NCBI GenBank assembly: GCA_050249955.1
Contig: JBFWPN010000002.1
Span: 310,001-374,000 of the forward strand
Direction: 5' to 3'
Origin: CAVVIG01 sp050249955
GTDB taxonomy: Bacteria > Acidobacteriota > Vicinamibacteria > Vicinamibacterales > CAVVIG01
DNA: 64,000 bases
Both the position numbers and the translations under genes were made by a program. Of this stretch, positions 8,595-16,031 are shown piece by piece (the first letter of the stretch is position 1; every line of letters begins with the position of its first letter). The notes under the pieces were generated by a model that was given only the letters and a program-made list of their open reading frames with translations, had not been told where the DNA came from and searched no databases.

Positions 8595-8645
8595 CGAATA
8601 TGGGGACTGTATTCGCCGACCGGTATATTTGTCAATACGGATATA
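8595..8645. promoter_or_regulatory. Probable ArsR operators (two inverted repeats)
   Basis: The arsM-arsR intergenic region holds CGAATA(8595-8600)-N9-TATTCG(8610-8615), a perfect six-base inverted repeat, and TATAT(8624-8628)-N12-ATATA(8641-8645). The first overlaps the arsM -10 box; the second covers its -35 box and touches the arsR start codon. Dyads of this size are the usual binding sites for ArsR dimers, so one repressor could control both directions. The assignment is inferred from position and symmetry. Confidence 0.55.
8606..8635 (-). promoter_or_regulatory. arsM promoter, TTGACA-N18-TACAGT
   Basis: On the minus strand a perfect -35 TTGACA (8630-8635) and a -10 TACAGT (8606-8611) are separated by 18 bases and directed at arsM, leaving a leader of roughly 30 bases with an AAGGAG. 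Both boxes lie within the inverted repeats described for ArsR. Confidence 0.65.
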
Positions 8646-9073
8646 TGGCCAAGCATCTCGACGACATGGCAACGCTGTTCCAGGCGCTCGGCGACGAGAC
8701 CAGGCTGCGCATTCTCGGCCTGCTCCTCGCCGGCGAGGTCTGCGTCTGCGATATTCACGAGACCCTCAGGATTCCGCAGCCCAAGGCCTCACGCCACCTG
8801 GCCTATCTCCGGAAGGCCGGACTCGTGGACTCGCGGCGCGAAGGGCTCTGGATCCACTACCGCCTCGCGCAGCTCACGGACCCGGTGCTCGACGCCGTGC
8901 TCGCCGCCGTCCGCCACGCCCTGACGCATCACGACGTGGTGCGGAGGGATGGGGCGCGCCTCGAGACGCGCACGGGCTGCTGCCTCCCCGCTCCCGTGCA
9001 CCTGCATGGTGCCGCCTGCTGCGGACCGGCGGAGACGACCGTCACTACCGCGGCGCTGCGGGGGCGGAAATGA
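8645..9073 (+). CDS. arsR: ArsR-family arsenic-responsive repressor
   Basis: A 142-residue winged-helix repressor. The helix-turn-helix region is LRILGLLLAGEVCVCDIHET to HLAYLRKAGLV (21-61). CVCD at 33-36 is the As(III)-sensing site of classical ArsR proteins at the end of helix alpha-3. The C-terminal tail has two further Cys pairs (Cys112-113 in TGCC and Cys125-126 in AACC), which could add metalloid ligands. Binding of As(III) would release the operator between arsM and arsR. The ATG at 8645 sits in the second palindrome. The stop overlaps the arsN2 start (ATGA), so the downstream genes are one operon. Confidence 0.95.
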   Translation: MAKHLDDMATLFQALGDETRLRILGLLLAGEVCVCDIHETLRIPQPKASRHLAYLRKAGLVDSRREGLWIHYRLAQLTDPVLDAVLAAVRHALTHHDVVRRDGARLETRTGCCLPAPVHLHGAACCGPAETTVTTAALRGRK

Positions 9074-9507
9074 GCCCCCTCGCCGTCGCACCCGCGACCA
9101 TCGATGATCGGGAGCCGATACGGCAGCTGCTCGCGTCGCACGGGCTTCCGCACGACGGCCTGCTCGATCACTGGTCGACGACGCTCGTGGCCAGGGCGGA
9201 GGGGCAGCCTGTCGGAAGCGCGGCACTCGAGGTCTATCCGGACGGGGCGTTGCTCCGCTCGGTCGCCGTCGCCGGCACGCTGCGGGGTACCGGGGTTGGC
9301 CGCGCGCTGACCGAGTCGGCGCTGCGGCTCGCCGCCGACCTCCGCGTTCCGGCGGTGTACCTGCTCACCACGACCGCGGAGACCTACTTCCCCCGCTTCG
9401 GTTTCGAGCGGATCGACCGCGATGCCGTACCGCCAGGCGTCCGGTCTTCCATTGAGTTCACCTCCGCATGCCCGGCCAGTGCCGTGGCCATGCGCAAGCG
9501 TCTCTAG
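9070..9507 (+). CDS. arsN2: ArsN2-like GNAT N-acetyltransferase
   Basis: A 145-residue GNAT-fold protein: the acetyl-CoA loop appears as VAGTLRGTGVGRALTESAL, preceded by LLRSVAV, and the C-terminal part TYFPRFGFERIDRDAVPPGV then SSIEFTSACPASA is the signature I associate with ArsN2 proteins of arsenic operons. ArsN enzymes acetylate amino groups; ArsN1 is known to inactivate the organoarsenical arsinothricin, while the substrate of ArsN2 is less clear. The ATG overlaps the arsR stop (ATGA). The position between arsR and GAPDH-arsJ supports a role in arsenic resistance. Confidence 0.85.
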   Translation: MSPLAVAPATIDDREPIRQLLASHGLPHDGLLDHWSTTLVARAEGQPVGSAALEVYPDGALLRSVAVAGTLRGTGVGRALTESALRLAADLRVPAVYLLTTTAETYFPRFGFERIDRDAVPPGVRSSIEFTSACPASAVAMRKRL

Positions 9508-9517
9508 GTTCACACGC

Positions 9518-10525
9518 ATGGCGACACGCATTGGCATCAACGGATTCGGCCGGATGGGCAGGCTCGCCCTCCGCGCCGGATGGGACCGGCCCGATCTGGA
9601 GTTCGTCCACATCAACGAGGTGGCCGGCGGGCCCGAGACGGTCGCGCACCTGCTCGTCTTCGACTCGGTACATGGGCGCTGGACGCGGGACGTGTCGTCG
9701 ACCCCCTCGTCGATCGTCATCGACGACCGATCGATCGCCTTCACGGACGGCAGGAGCCCAGGATCGGTCGACTGGCGCGCCCACGGCGTGGACATCGTCC
9801 TCGAGTGCAGCGGCAGGTTCCGGACACCGGAGGCGCTCGATCCGTATTTCGCCGCCGGAGTTCGCAAGGTGATTGTGGCCGCCCCGGTGAAGACCGGCGC
9901 CCTGAACATCGTGATGGGCGTGAACGATCACCTCTACGATCCCGCTGTGCACCACTTGGTGACCGCGGCCTCGTGTACCACCAACTGCCTCGCGCCGGTG
10001 GTGAAGGTGGTGCACGAGATGCTCGACATCCGCCACGGCGTCATCACGACGATTCACGACATCACCAACACCCAGACCGTGGTGGATGCACCGCACAAGG
10101 ACCTGCGCCGCGCCCGCGCCAGCAGCCTGTCGCTCATCCCCACGAGCACGGGATCGGCCACGGCGATTGCGCTCATCTATCCGGAACTGAAGGGGAAGCT
10201 CACGGGACTCGCCGTCCGGGTGCCGCTGCTGAACGCGTCGCTCACCGACTGCGTGTTCGAGGTGAACCGCGCTACAACGGTAGACGAGGTCAATGCGGCC
10301 TTCGCCGCAGCCGCACAGGGCGGGCTCCGCGGTGTGCTCGGATACGAGACCCGCCCGCTCGTTTCCGTCGACTTCAAGGACGACACCCACTCGGCGGTCG
10401 TGGACGCGCTCTCGACGATGGTGGTGGACGGCACCTGCGTGAAGGTGCTGGCGTGGTACGACAACGAGATCGGCTACGTGCACCGCATGGTGGAACTGGC
10501 GCAGATGGTGGGCCGCCTGCTGTGA
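9518..10525 (+). CDS. Glyceraldehyde-3-phosphate dehydrogenase of the ArsJ pathway
   Basis: A 335-residue complete GAPDH. It has the NAD-binding start IGINGFGRMGRLALR, the catalytic Cys153 in SCTTNCLAP, the catalytic His in TTIHDITNTQ and the C-terminal WYDNEIGY. Encoded immediately before arsJ, it is expected to act on glyceraldehyde-3-phosphate with arsenate in place of phosphate, making 1-arseno-3-phosphoglycerate, which ArsJ exports; this is the known GAPDH-ArsJ route for arsenate removal. The ATG at 9518 begins the conserved domain at once. It lies ten bases after arsN2 and its stop overlaps the arsJ GTG. A housekeeping role cannot be excluded, but the context argues otherwise. Confidence 0.93.
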   Translation: MATRIGINGFGRMGRLALRAGWDRPDLEFVHINEVAGGPETVAHLLVFDSVHGRWTRDVSSTPSSIVIDDRSIAFTDGRSPGSVDWRAHGVDIVLECSGRFRTPEALDPYFAAGVRKVIVAAPVKTGALNIVMGVNDHLYDPAVHHLVTAASCTTNCLAPVVKVVHEMLDIRHGVITTIHDITNTQTVVDAPHKDLRRARASSLSLIPTSTGSATAIALIYPELKGKLTGLAVRVPLLNASLTDCVFEVNRATTVDEVNAAFAAAAQGGLRGVLGYETRPLVSVDFKDDTHSAVVDALSTMVVDGTCVKVLAWYDNEIGYVHRMVELAQMVGRLL

Positions 10526-11793
10526 GCGGCGGCACCGGCGCTGCCGCGGCAGCCATCAGCATCCGTCAGTACGCCACGGTGACCGCCGCCTACTGGGCGT
10601 TCACGCTCAGTGACGGCGCCCTGCGGATGCTGGTGCTGCTGCACTTCAACCAGCTCGGATATTCGCCGGTCCAGCTCGCATTCCTGTTCCTCCTCTACGA
10701 GTTCTTCGGCATCGTCACGAACCTGGTGGGCGGGTGGCTCGCCTCGCGGACCGGACTCAGGTTCACGCTGGTGTCGGGGCTCGCGCTGCAGGCTGGCGCG
10801 CTCGGCCTGCTGGCCCTGCTCGACCCCGGCTGGAGTGCCGCAGTGTCGGTGGCCTACGTCATGGGATGCCAGGCGCTGTCTGGGATTGCCAAGGACCTCA
10901 CGAAAATGAGCGCGAAGAGTGCGGTGAAGGTGCTGGTGCCCAAGGGCGACGACTCGGGCCTCTTCAAGTGGGTGGCGGTGCTCACGGGCTCGAAGAACGC
11001 GCTCAAGGGAGCCGGCTTCTTCGTGGGCGGCCTGCTCCTTGCGGCGTTCGGCTTCGTCGGCGCGCTGGTGGCGATGGCGTCGGGCGTGCTGTTGGTGCTG
11101 ATCCTGGTGCTCACGCTCTTGCCCGCGAACATTGGCCAGGCGAAGTCGAAGGCGGCGTTCTCCGGCATGCTGTCGAACTCGGCAGGGATCAACCGCCTGT
11201 CGCTCGCGCGGCTGGCGCTCTTCGCCGCGCGCGATGTCTGGTTCGTGGTGTCGGTGCCGATCTTCCTGGCCTCGGTTCTTGGCTGGTCCTCGTCGCGCGT
11301 GGGCGGCTTCATGGCGATCTGGGTGATCGCCTACGGTGTCGTGCAGGGAAGCTCCCCCGTGCTGCTTCGTGCGGTGACGGGTGGCCGCGCGCCAGGGCCG
11401 GCGCTCACGGCCGGGCTCGGACTCAGCCTCGCCGCAGTCACCGCGCTCATTCCCGTGGGGCTCTCGGCCGGGTGGTCGCCAGCAGTCACGATGCTGGCCG
11501 GCCTTGGCGCCTTTGGCGTGGTCTTCGCGCTGAACTCGTCGGTCCACTCGTACATGGTCCTTGCCTATTCCGAGTCCGACCGCGTGTCGATGAACGTTGG
11601 CTTCTACTACATGGCCAATGCCTGCGGGCGGTTGCTGGGCACGCTGCTGTCTGGCCTGCTGTACCAGCGCGCCGGCGTCAGCGCGTCGCTCTGGGGAGCG
11701 GTGGTGCTTGCCGCCGTGGCCGGCGGCGTCGCGCTCTCGCTGCCGCCAGTGTCCGGCGCGGCCGCCTGGGACCGCGTGTCCGGCGATGAGTGA
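10522..11793 (+). CDS. arsJ: ArsJ organoarsenical efflux permease
   Basis: A 423-residue major-facilitator protein with about 11-12 membrane segments. The start YWAFTLSDGALRMLVLLHFN and the cytoplasmic loop DLTKMSAKSAVKVLVPKGDD, then FKWVAVLTGSKNALKG, are characteristic of ArsJ rather than other MFS carriers. ArsJ exports 1-arseno-3-phosphoglycerate, which hydrolyses outside to arsenate, giving resistance when paired with GAPDH. The GTG start overlaps the GAPDH stop (GTGA). A much longer open frame upstream in this frame overlaps GAPDH and is not protein-like. The molybdoenzyme follows after 42 bases in the same direction. Confidence 0.93.
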   Translation: MSGGTGAAAAAISIRQYATVTAAYWAFTLSDGALRMLVLLHFNQLGYSPVQLAFLFLLYEFFGIVTNLVGGWLASRTGLRFTLVSGLALQAGALGLLALLDPGWSAAVSVAYVMGCQALSGIAKDLTKMSAKSAVKVLVPKGDDSGLFKWVAVLTGSKNALKGAGFFVGGLLLAAFGFVGALVAMASGVLLVLILVLTLLPANIGQAKSKAAFSGMLSNSAGINRLSLARLALFAARDVWFVVSVPIFLASVLGWSSSRVGGFMAIWVIAYGVVQGSSPVLLRAVTGGRAPGPALTAGLGLSLAAVTALIPVGLSAGWSPAVTMLAGLGAFGVVFALNSSVHSYMVLAYSESDRVSMNVGFYYMANACGRLLGTLLSGLLYQRAGVSASLWGAVVLAAVAGGVALSLPPVSGAAAWDRVSGDE

Positions 11794-11835
11794 TGAGCTG
11801 GTCGGGTTATAAAGAGTTCAAGGAGCCTGTCTTCA

Positions 11836-14346
11836 ATGCCTGGAGAGATCTCACGGCCGGTGGATCGCGGTCGTCGCAAATTCCTGATGTCTGCCCCGGT
11901 GCTCGGCCTCGGTGTGGCGGCCTGTTCCACGTCAGGTCCCGAGGAGCCGGCCGCGGGTGGCGCGACCTCGGGCGCCGCACAGTCCACCGTTGTGCGATAC
12001 GACCTGACGCGTGAGTCCGGCGCACTCGATCCTGATGAGGTCGTCCAGTCTGCCTGCCAGTTCTGCAACTCCCTCTGTGGCATCCAGGTGCTGAAGAAGG
12101 GAGGTCGGGTCATCGGCATTCGCGGCGACGACAAGGACCCGGTGGCGCAGGGCGGCTTGTGCGTGAAGGCCGACATGATGCCGCAGCTGGTCTACAACCC
12201 GCGGCGGATCAAGACGCCGCTGAAGCGGGTGCGCGGGAGGAAGGGCGACCCCAACAGCGTGTTCGAGCCGGTGAGCTGGGACGCCGCGCTGGAAGGGATT
12301 GCGCGCAAGTTGATCGAGATCCGCGATACCACCGGACCGCAGGGCGTGGCCAACAAGACCTCGGGCCGGCTGCCGCGTGGGACCGGCTCCATCATCGGCC
12401 GGTTCTTCGACTTGTATGGATCGCCAAACGCGACCGATGTTGGCCCCGTCTGTAACGACGCGGGAGGCAATGCCCTGGCCTGGACGTTCGGCCTCGGCAA
12501 CTTCACCAACGGCTACGGTGTGGACGGCGCGACGGGGGCCGAAGACCTCGGGTCGTCGAAGTTCTTCCTCTTGCTTGGCACCAACCAGGCGGAAACCCAC
12601 CCGGTCACCTTCGAGTATCTCCTGCGGGCGCGGCAACAGACCGGTGCGAAGCTGGTGGTGGTCGACCCGCGCCGGACGCCAACCGCGGCGTATGCCGACG
12701 AGTACCTCGCGATCCGCCCGCATACGGACATGGCGCTGGCCTACGGGCTGCTCGCGCACATCGTCACGCGCGAGCTGTACGACACGGCGTTCGTCGAGCA
12801 GTGGGTGCTGGGCTTCGACGAACTGAAGGCGCACATCGCGTCCCAGGGGTTCTCGCCTGAGTGGGCCGAGGCGATGACCACGATTCCGGCGGCAACGATT
12901 CGTACCCTGGCCGAGGCGTACGCGAAGGCGAAGCCGGCGGCGATCTTCTGCAACGCAGGCGTCTCGCACCAGATGAACGCGTTCCACACGTACCGTGCGC
13001 TCGCGTTCCTGGCGGCGATCACGGGCAACATCGGTCGGCCCGGCGGTGGCTGCAACTTCATGCACAACACCTGGCCGGGCGGTCTCGACCTGCCACCCAT
13101 TGCCGGCGAGGTGCCGAAGAAGGAGAGCCCGCTGCCGGTAGGTCCGGACTGGTTTGCCACGTCGATCCTCGACTCGAAGCCCTACAAGCTACGGGCGATC
13201 TTCATGGAAGGCAATCCGCTGGTCGACAGCGCGAACAGCAGCCGCGTGAAGAAGGCATACGAACAGCTCGAGTTCCTGGTGTATCCGGGCCTCTTCATGG
13301 AGGAGCCGGCCTACTACGCGGACTACATCCTGCCGGTGCCCAGCGTCCTCGAGATGGACACCATCTACATGCGTCGCGACGATCGCGGCATCCGATGGTG
13401 CAACCAGGCCGTCCCGCCGGTGGGGGAGTCGAAGCCGGACATCTGGATCTGGATCGAATTGGCGAAGAAGATGGCGGCCCTGGACCGCAAGCACGCGCCG
13501 GAGTACTGGACCGGCAACCTGCGCGAGGAGTGGAAGGACTACGAGGCGCTCTGGGACACGGTGTTCGCGAAGAACACGCCCGGTGTGGCGGGCATGACGT
13601 CGGCCCGGATGAAGGAGCGGCACGAGCCGCTGCGGTGGCCGTGTCCCAGCACCGACCACCCTGGCGTGAGCACGCTGTACCTGGAGCATCCCTCGTGGCA
13701 GGCTGCCGCGGAGTCGCTCGGTCACACGGGCAAGCGGTTCCTCACACCGAGCGGGAGGATCGAGGTCTTCACGCCCGACCTGCAGGCGAGGCTCGCCCCG
13801 GCCGGCCATGCGGCGCTGCCGCCGTTCTACGCGCACCCGGAGACGACGGGCGACTTGCCGTTCGCGCGCAACCTCGATCAGCTCGTGACCAATCCGGTGA
13901 ACCCGGGTGCGCCGACGCCGAAGGCCGAACTCGCGGTGACGGCGCCGAGGCCCGAGGGCTTCCCGCTGGTCGGCATGATCGGACGCCCCAGCGTCGTGCA
14001 CTTCGCGACGATGACGCAGTGGACGCCGCTTGGAAAGCAGTTGAACGGTGTGCGTCTCGTCCAGGTGCACCCTGAAACTGCCGCTGCGGCCGGAATTGGG
14101 AACGGCGACACCATTCGCGTCGAAAGCCCACGCGGCGCAGTGTCGGCCACGGCCCTGCTGTTCGACGGCATCCGGAAGGACACGGTGTTCGTGCCGAACC
14201 TCTTCGGACCGCAGCAGTTTGTCGGCGAGGAGATCGGCCTGCCGCTCTACGAAGCGGCGAACACGCTGGTCGACGATCGCTACTTCGACAATCTCTCCGG
14301 GCAGCAGGCCTACAAGTGCTTCGCCTGCCGGGTGGTGAAGGCCTGA
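11836..14346 (+). CDS. Exported molybdopterin oxidoreductase attached to the arsenic operon
   Basis: An 836-residue DMSO-reductase-family enzyme. The N-terminus RGRRKFLMSAPVLGLGVAAC is a twin-arginine signal that ends in a lipobox-like VAAC, so it may be a Tat-exported lipoprotein. Cys74-x2-Cys77-x3-Cys81-x27-Cys109 is the [4Fe-4S] motif. VGPVCNDAGGNAL (Cys206) is where the Mo ligand of Cys-type members (NapA, PsrA, ArrA classes) falls. DPRRTPTAAYADEYLAIRP and a C-terminal beta-barrel domain (about 680-836) complete the cofactor-binding fold. AAGGAG lies ten bases upstream. It follows arsJ by 42 bases with no obvious terminator. An iron-sulfur or membrane partner subunit is absent. Arsenate or arsenite chemistry is plausible from context only; other oxyanions remain possible. 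Confidence 0.85.
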   Translation: MPGEISRPVDRGRRKFLMSAPVLGLGVAACSTSGPEEPAAGGATSGAAQSTVVRYDLTRESGALDPDEVVQSACQFCNSLCGIQVLKKGGRVIGIRGDDKDPVAQGGLCVKADMMPQLVYNPRRIKTPLKRVRGRKGDPNSVFEPVSWDAALEGIARKLIEIRDTTGPQGVANKTSGRLPRGTGSIIGRFFDLYGSPNATDVGPVCNDAGGNALAWTFGLGNFTNGYGVDGATGAEDLGSSKFFLLLGTNQAETHPVTFEYLLRARQQTGAKLVVVDPRRTPTAAYADEYLAIRPHTDMALAYGLLAHIVTRELYDTAFVEQWVLGFDELKAHIASQGFSPEWAEAMTTIPAATIRTLAEAYAKAKPAAIFCNAGVSHQMNAFHTYRALAFLAAITGNIGRPGGGCNFMHNTWPGGLDLPPIAGEVPKKESPLPVGPDWFATSILDSKPYKLRAIFMEGNPLVDSANSSRVKKAYEQLEFLVYPGLFMEEPAYYADYILPVPSVLEMDTIYMRRDDRGIRWCNQAVPPVGESKPDIWIWIELAKKMAALDRKHAPEYWTGNLREEWKDYEALWDTVFAKNTPGVAGMTSARMKERHEPLRWPCPSTDHPGVSTLYLEHPSWQAAAESLGHTGKRFLTPSGRIEVFTPDLQARLAPAGHAALPPFYAHPETTGDLPFARNLDQLVTNPVNPGAPTPKAELAVTAPRPEGFPLVGMIGRPSVVHFATMTQWTPLGKQLNGVRLVQVHPETAAAAGIGNGDTIRVESPRGAVSATALLFDGIRKDTVFVPNLFGPQQFVGEEIGLPLYEAANTLVDDRYFDNLSGQQAYKCFACRVVKA

Positions 14347-14360
14347 GCCAGGTCACGGCC

Positions 14361-15089
14361 CTAGTTGGGCCCGCGCGGTGCGGCGGATGGAGCGTGACTC
14401 GACGACGCTGACAGGATGCCGGTTGACTTCGCAAGAATCAGGGTCAGATCCGGGTGGGTGCCTCGCCGCTCTGGCTCCTGGCGACGGTATCCCGCCTGCC
14501 AGAACGGCAGGTCTGCCGACTCGATCACACCGTTCAGGATGTCCACGATCGAGCCAGACTCGACGGCGAAGGGAGGGACGAACGTGCTGTCGCGCTCGCG
14601 TTCGACGTATCGGCCCGTATGAATCAGGCTCGCGACGCCGGTCAGGATCTCGAGGTCGGTGGAACGCTCGGCACGGAACCGACGCACCGGGCGGTTCAGT
14701 GGATCATGCGGATCGTTCCACGCCGCCCTTGGGCGCACCACCACGACCCCTCCAAGGCGCCTCCACTCGTAGCGTGGGTTCGCGGAGATAGCGGAATCGA
14801 GCGCATGTTCAAGCGGCGGGTAGTTGACCGGCCTGTGATGCGTCGCCGAGGTCGCGGCGTCTCGCGCCGCCTGGACCAGCGCGTCGCTCAACGCGCCTGC
14901 AGTGGGGTTGAGGGGTTCGACTGACTGAAAGCCGATTCGAGCGCCTGTGTCGACCGCAATGTGCCACAGGGCGGCAGCGAGTGTATCGTCCGCCTGTTCG
15001 GAGCGGGTACGCGCGCTCTGTGCCAGGACCACACCAGCCTGTGAGAGAAGCGTCGCGATGGAGACCGCCACGAGCATCGTCGTTCTCAT
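14361..15089 (-). CDS. Secreted hypothetical protein
   Basis: A 242-residue protein with a clear signal peptide (MRTTMLVAVSIATLLSQAGV, probable cleavage after VLAQS). I do not recognise a family. The mature part begins with ALWHIAVDTGARIGFQSVEP and has HALDSAISANPRYEWRRLGG then VVVVRPRAA. This resembles, at a distance, the small beta-alpha STN-type modules at the start of secretins and TonB receptors, but the match is weak. A strong GGGAGGG stands five bases before the ATG, and a hairpin lies just upstream in the leader. It converges on the molybdoenzyme with only 14 bases between stops. Confidence 0.6.
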   Translation of the reverse strand: MRTTMLVAVSIATLLSQAGVVLAQSARTRSEQADDTLAAALWHIAVDTGARIGFQSVEPLNPTAGALSDALVQAARDAATSATHHRPVNYPPLEHALDSAISANPRYEWRRLGGVVVVRPRAAWNDPHDPLNRPVRRFRAERSTDLEILTGVASLIHTGRYVERERDSTFVPPFAVESGSIVDILNGVIESADLPFWQAGYRRQEPERRGTHPDLTLILAKSTGILSASSSHAPSAAPRGPN

Positions 15090-15101
15090 CCAGCCCTCCC
15101 T

Positions 15102-15118
15102 CGTGAGGTGGCCTCACG
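15102..15118 (-). promoter_or_regulatory. Leader hairpin of the secreted hypothetical gene
   Basis: CGTGAGG-TGG-CCTCACG is a perfect seven-base inverted repeat ending 13 bases before the ATG at 15089 and directly preceding its GGGAGGG site. It could limit ribosome access or mark a binding site. Confidence 0.35.
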
Positions 15119-15225
15119 CGTGTGGCCCAGCCTACCGCATGGGACAACTGAAGGCGAGCAGCCGTAACTCGAGCTGCATGAAGCCGGAAAGCCGTTGGAG
15201 AAGTTCGGTGCGGAGCAGGAAAAGA

Positions 15226-15301
15226 TGGTGGCGAGACCCGGGATCGAACCGGGGACACTACGATTTTCAGTCGTATGCTCTACCAGCTGAGCTATCTCGC
15301 C
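15226..15301 (-). tRNA. tRNA-Phe (GAA)
   Basis: On the minus strand a full cloverleaf can be folded: acceptor GGCGAGA/TCTCGCC, D arm GCTC-AGCTGGTAGA-GC, anticodon stem TACGA/TCGTA with loop CTGAAAA, hence anticodon GAA for phenylalanine, and T arm CCCGG-TTCGATC-CCGGG. The 3' CCA is encoded (15226-15228). Length is 76 bases including CCA. Confidence 0.97.
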
Positions 15302-15417
15302 ACGTCAGGGAAGACCGTGCGGCCCTGCCGTGACCGGCGGACCGTGAGGAGAACGAGATGATAGCACGCGGCGAGGCTGGGCTGGAAGGCCAGACTGCCG
15401 CGTGCCATCGAGGATCG

Positions 15418-15921
15418 CTACTGCGCTGGTGCCGGATCGATACCCGCCCAGAGATTCATGGTACCCAGTTCCACGCGACCACACGCCTTCAGGTAGCAGA
15501 ACAGCTGCGTCCGGTAGGCCGCGCAGCCGCCAAGCACCATGGCTACCAGGAACGACCCGATGGTGTGCTTCGCGCCGAACATCTCGATCTCCTTGCGGAA
15601 GGTCTCGTCCGACACGTTCCCGAGCAGGGACGCATACTCGTCGGCCTGCGCGGCAATGACGCCGGCAACCGTGGCCAGGTCGGCCTCCTTCACGGCCTCC
15701 GAACGCGACACCCAGCTCGCCTGCTCGAAGGAGCCGGAAAGCGCCGACTGCACGAGCACGGGACCCATCACGCAGAGGTACCGCAGCAGTTCGATCGTGC
15801 TCCGCTGCTTCTCGGTGGGGCGGTAGTCCACCGCGCCCGGCTCGATCTTCGTGATGAGGTGGGAGAGGATGCGCACTTCGTTCTGCAGGAGGCCGATCAG
15901 TTCGGGCTTGGTGAGGACCAT
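15418..15921 (-). CDS. DinB-like four-helix protein
   Basis: A 167-residue, mainly helical protein. The start MVLTKPELIGLLQNEVRILS, then IEPGAVDYRPTEKQRSTIEL, is typical of DinB/YfiT-like proteins, where a helix is followed by a short conserved PTEKQ-type turn. DinB-fold proteins usually hold a metal with three His residues; here only His21 and one His in FGAKHTIGSF are seen and the third is not evident, so an enzymatic role is doubtful. It lies 110 bases downstream of recA in the same direction, separated by two strong GC hairpins, and is probably transcribed separately or by read-through. Confidence 0.6.
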   Translation of the reverse strand: MVLTKPELIGLLQNEVRILSHLITKIEPGAVDYRPTEKQRSTIELLRYLCVMGPVLVQSALSGSFEQASWVSRSEAVKEADLATVAGVIAAQADEYASLLGNVSDETFRKEIEMFGAKHTIGSFLVAMVLGGCAAYRTQLFCYLKACGRVELGTMNLWAGIDPAPAQ

Positions 15922-15958
15922 GTGTCGTGTCGCCTTAGTCTGTTGAGGGTCGGTAAGG

Positions 15959-16021
15959 GCGGGACGCCAGGCGCGTCCCGCGTGGTCGGGCAGGCCGGGG
16001 CGGGGCAGCGCCCCGCCCCGG
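15959..16021 (-). terminator. Tandem GC hairpins downstream of recA
   Basis: Two perfect hairpins follow the recA stop: a 12-base stem CCGGGGCGGGGC (15995-16006) with a three-base loop and its complement (16010-16021), then GCGGGACGC (15959-15967) with a five-base loop and complement (15973-15981). The first begins 10 bases after the stop codon. There is no run of T, so termination or mRNA 3' protection without a classical U-tract is inferred. Confidence 0.6.
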
Positions 16022-16031
16022 CTCGCGTGGG

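Noticed and set aside
9580..10521. Upstream extension of arsJ
   Set aside because: It overlaps GAPDH in another frame and is low-complexity. The GTG at 10522 overlaps the GAPDH stop and begins the ArsJ domain.
9518..11793. GAPDH as a housekeeping glycolysis gene
   Set aside because: It is complete and could act in glycolysis, but its overlap with arsJ and place in the arsR operon make the arsenate pathway the better reading.
11836..14346. Calling the molybdoenzyme ArrA outright
   Set aside because: The cofactor motifs fit but are shared by several oxyanion and sulfur reductases, and the ArrB partner is missing.
14357..14371. Short GGCCC...GGGCC repeat between the molybdoenzyme and secreted-protein genes
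   Set aside because: Only five base pairs and no T tract; too weak for a terminator in GC-rich DNA.
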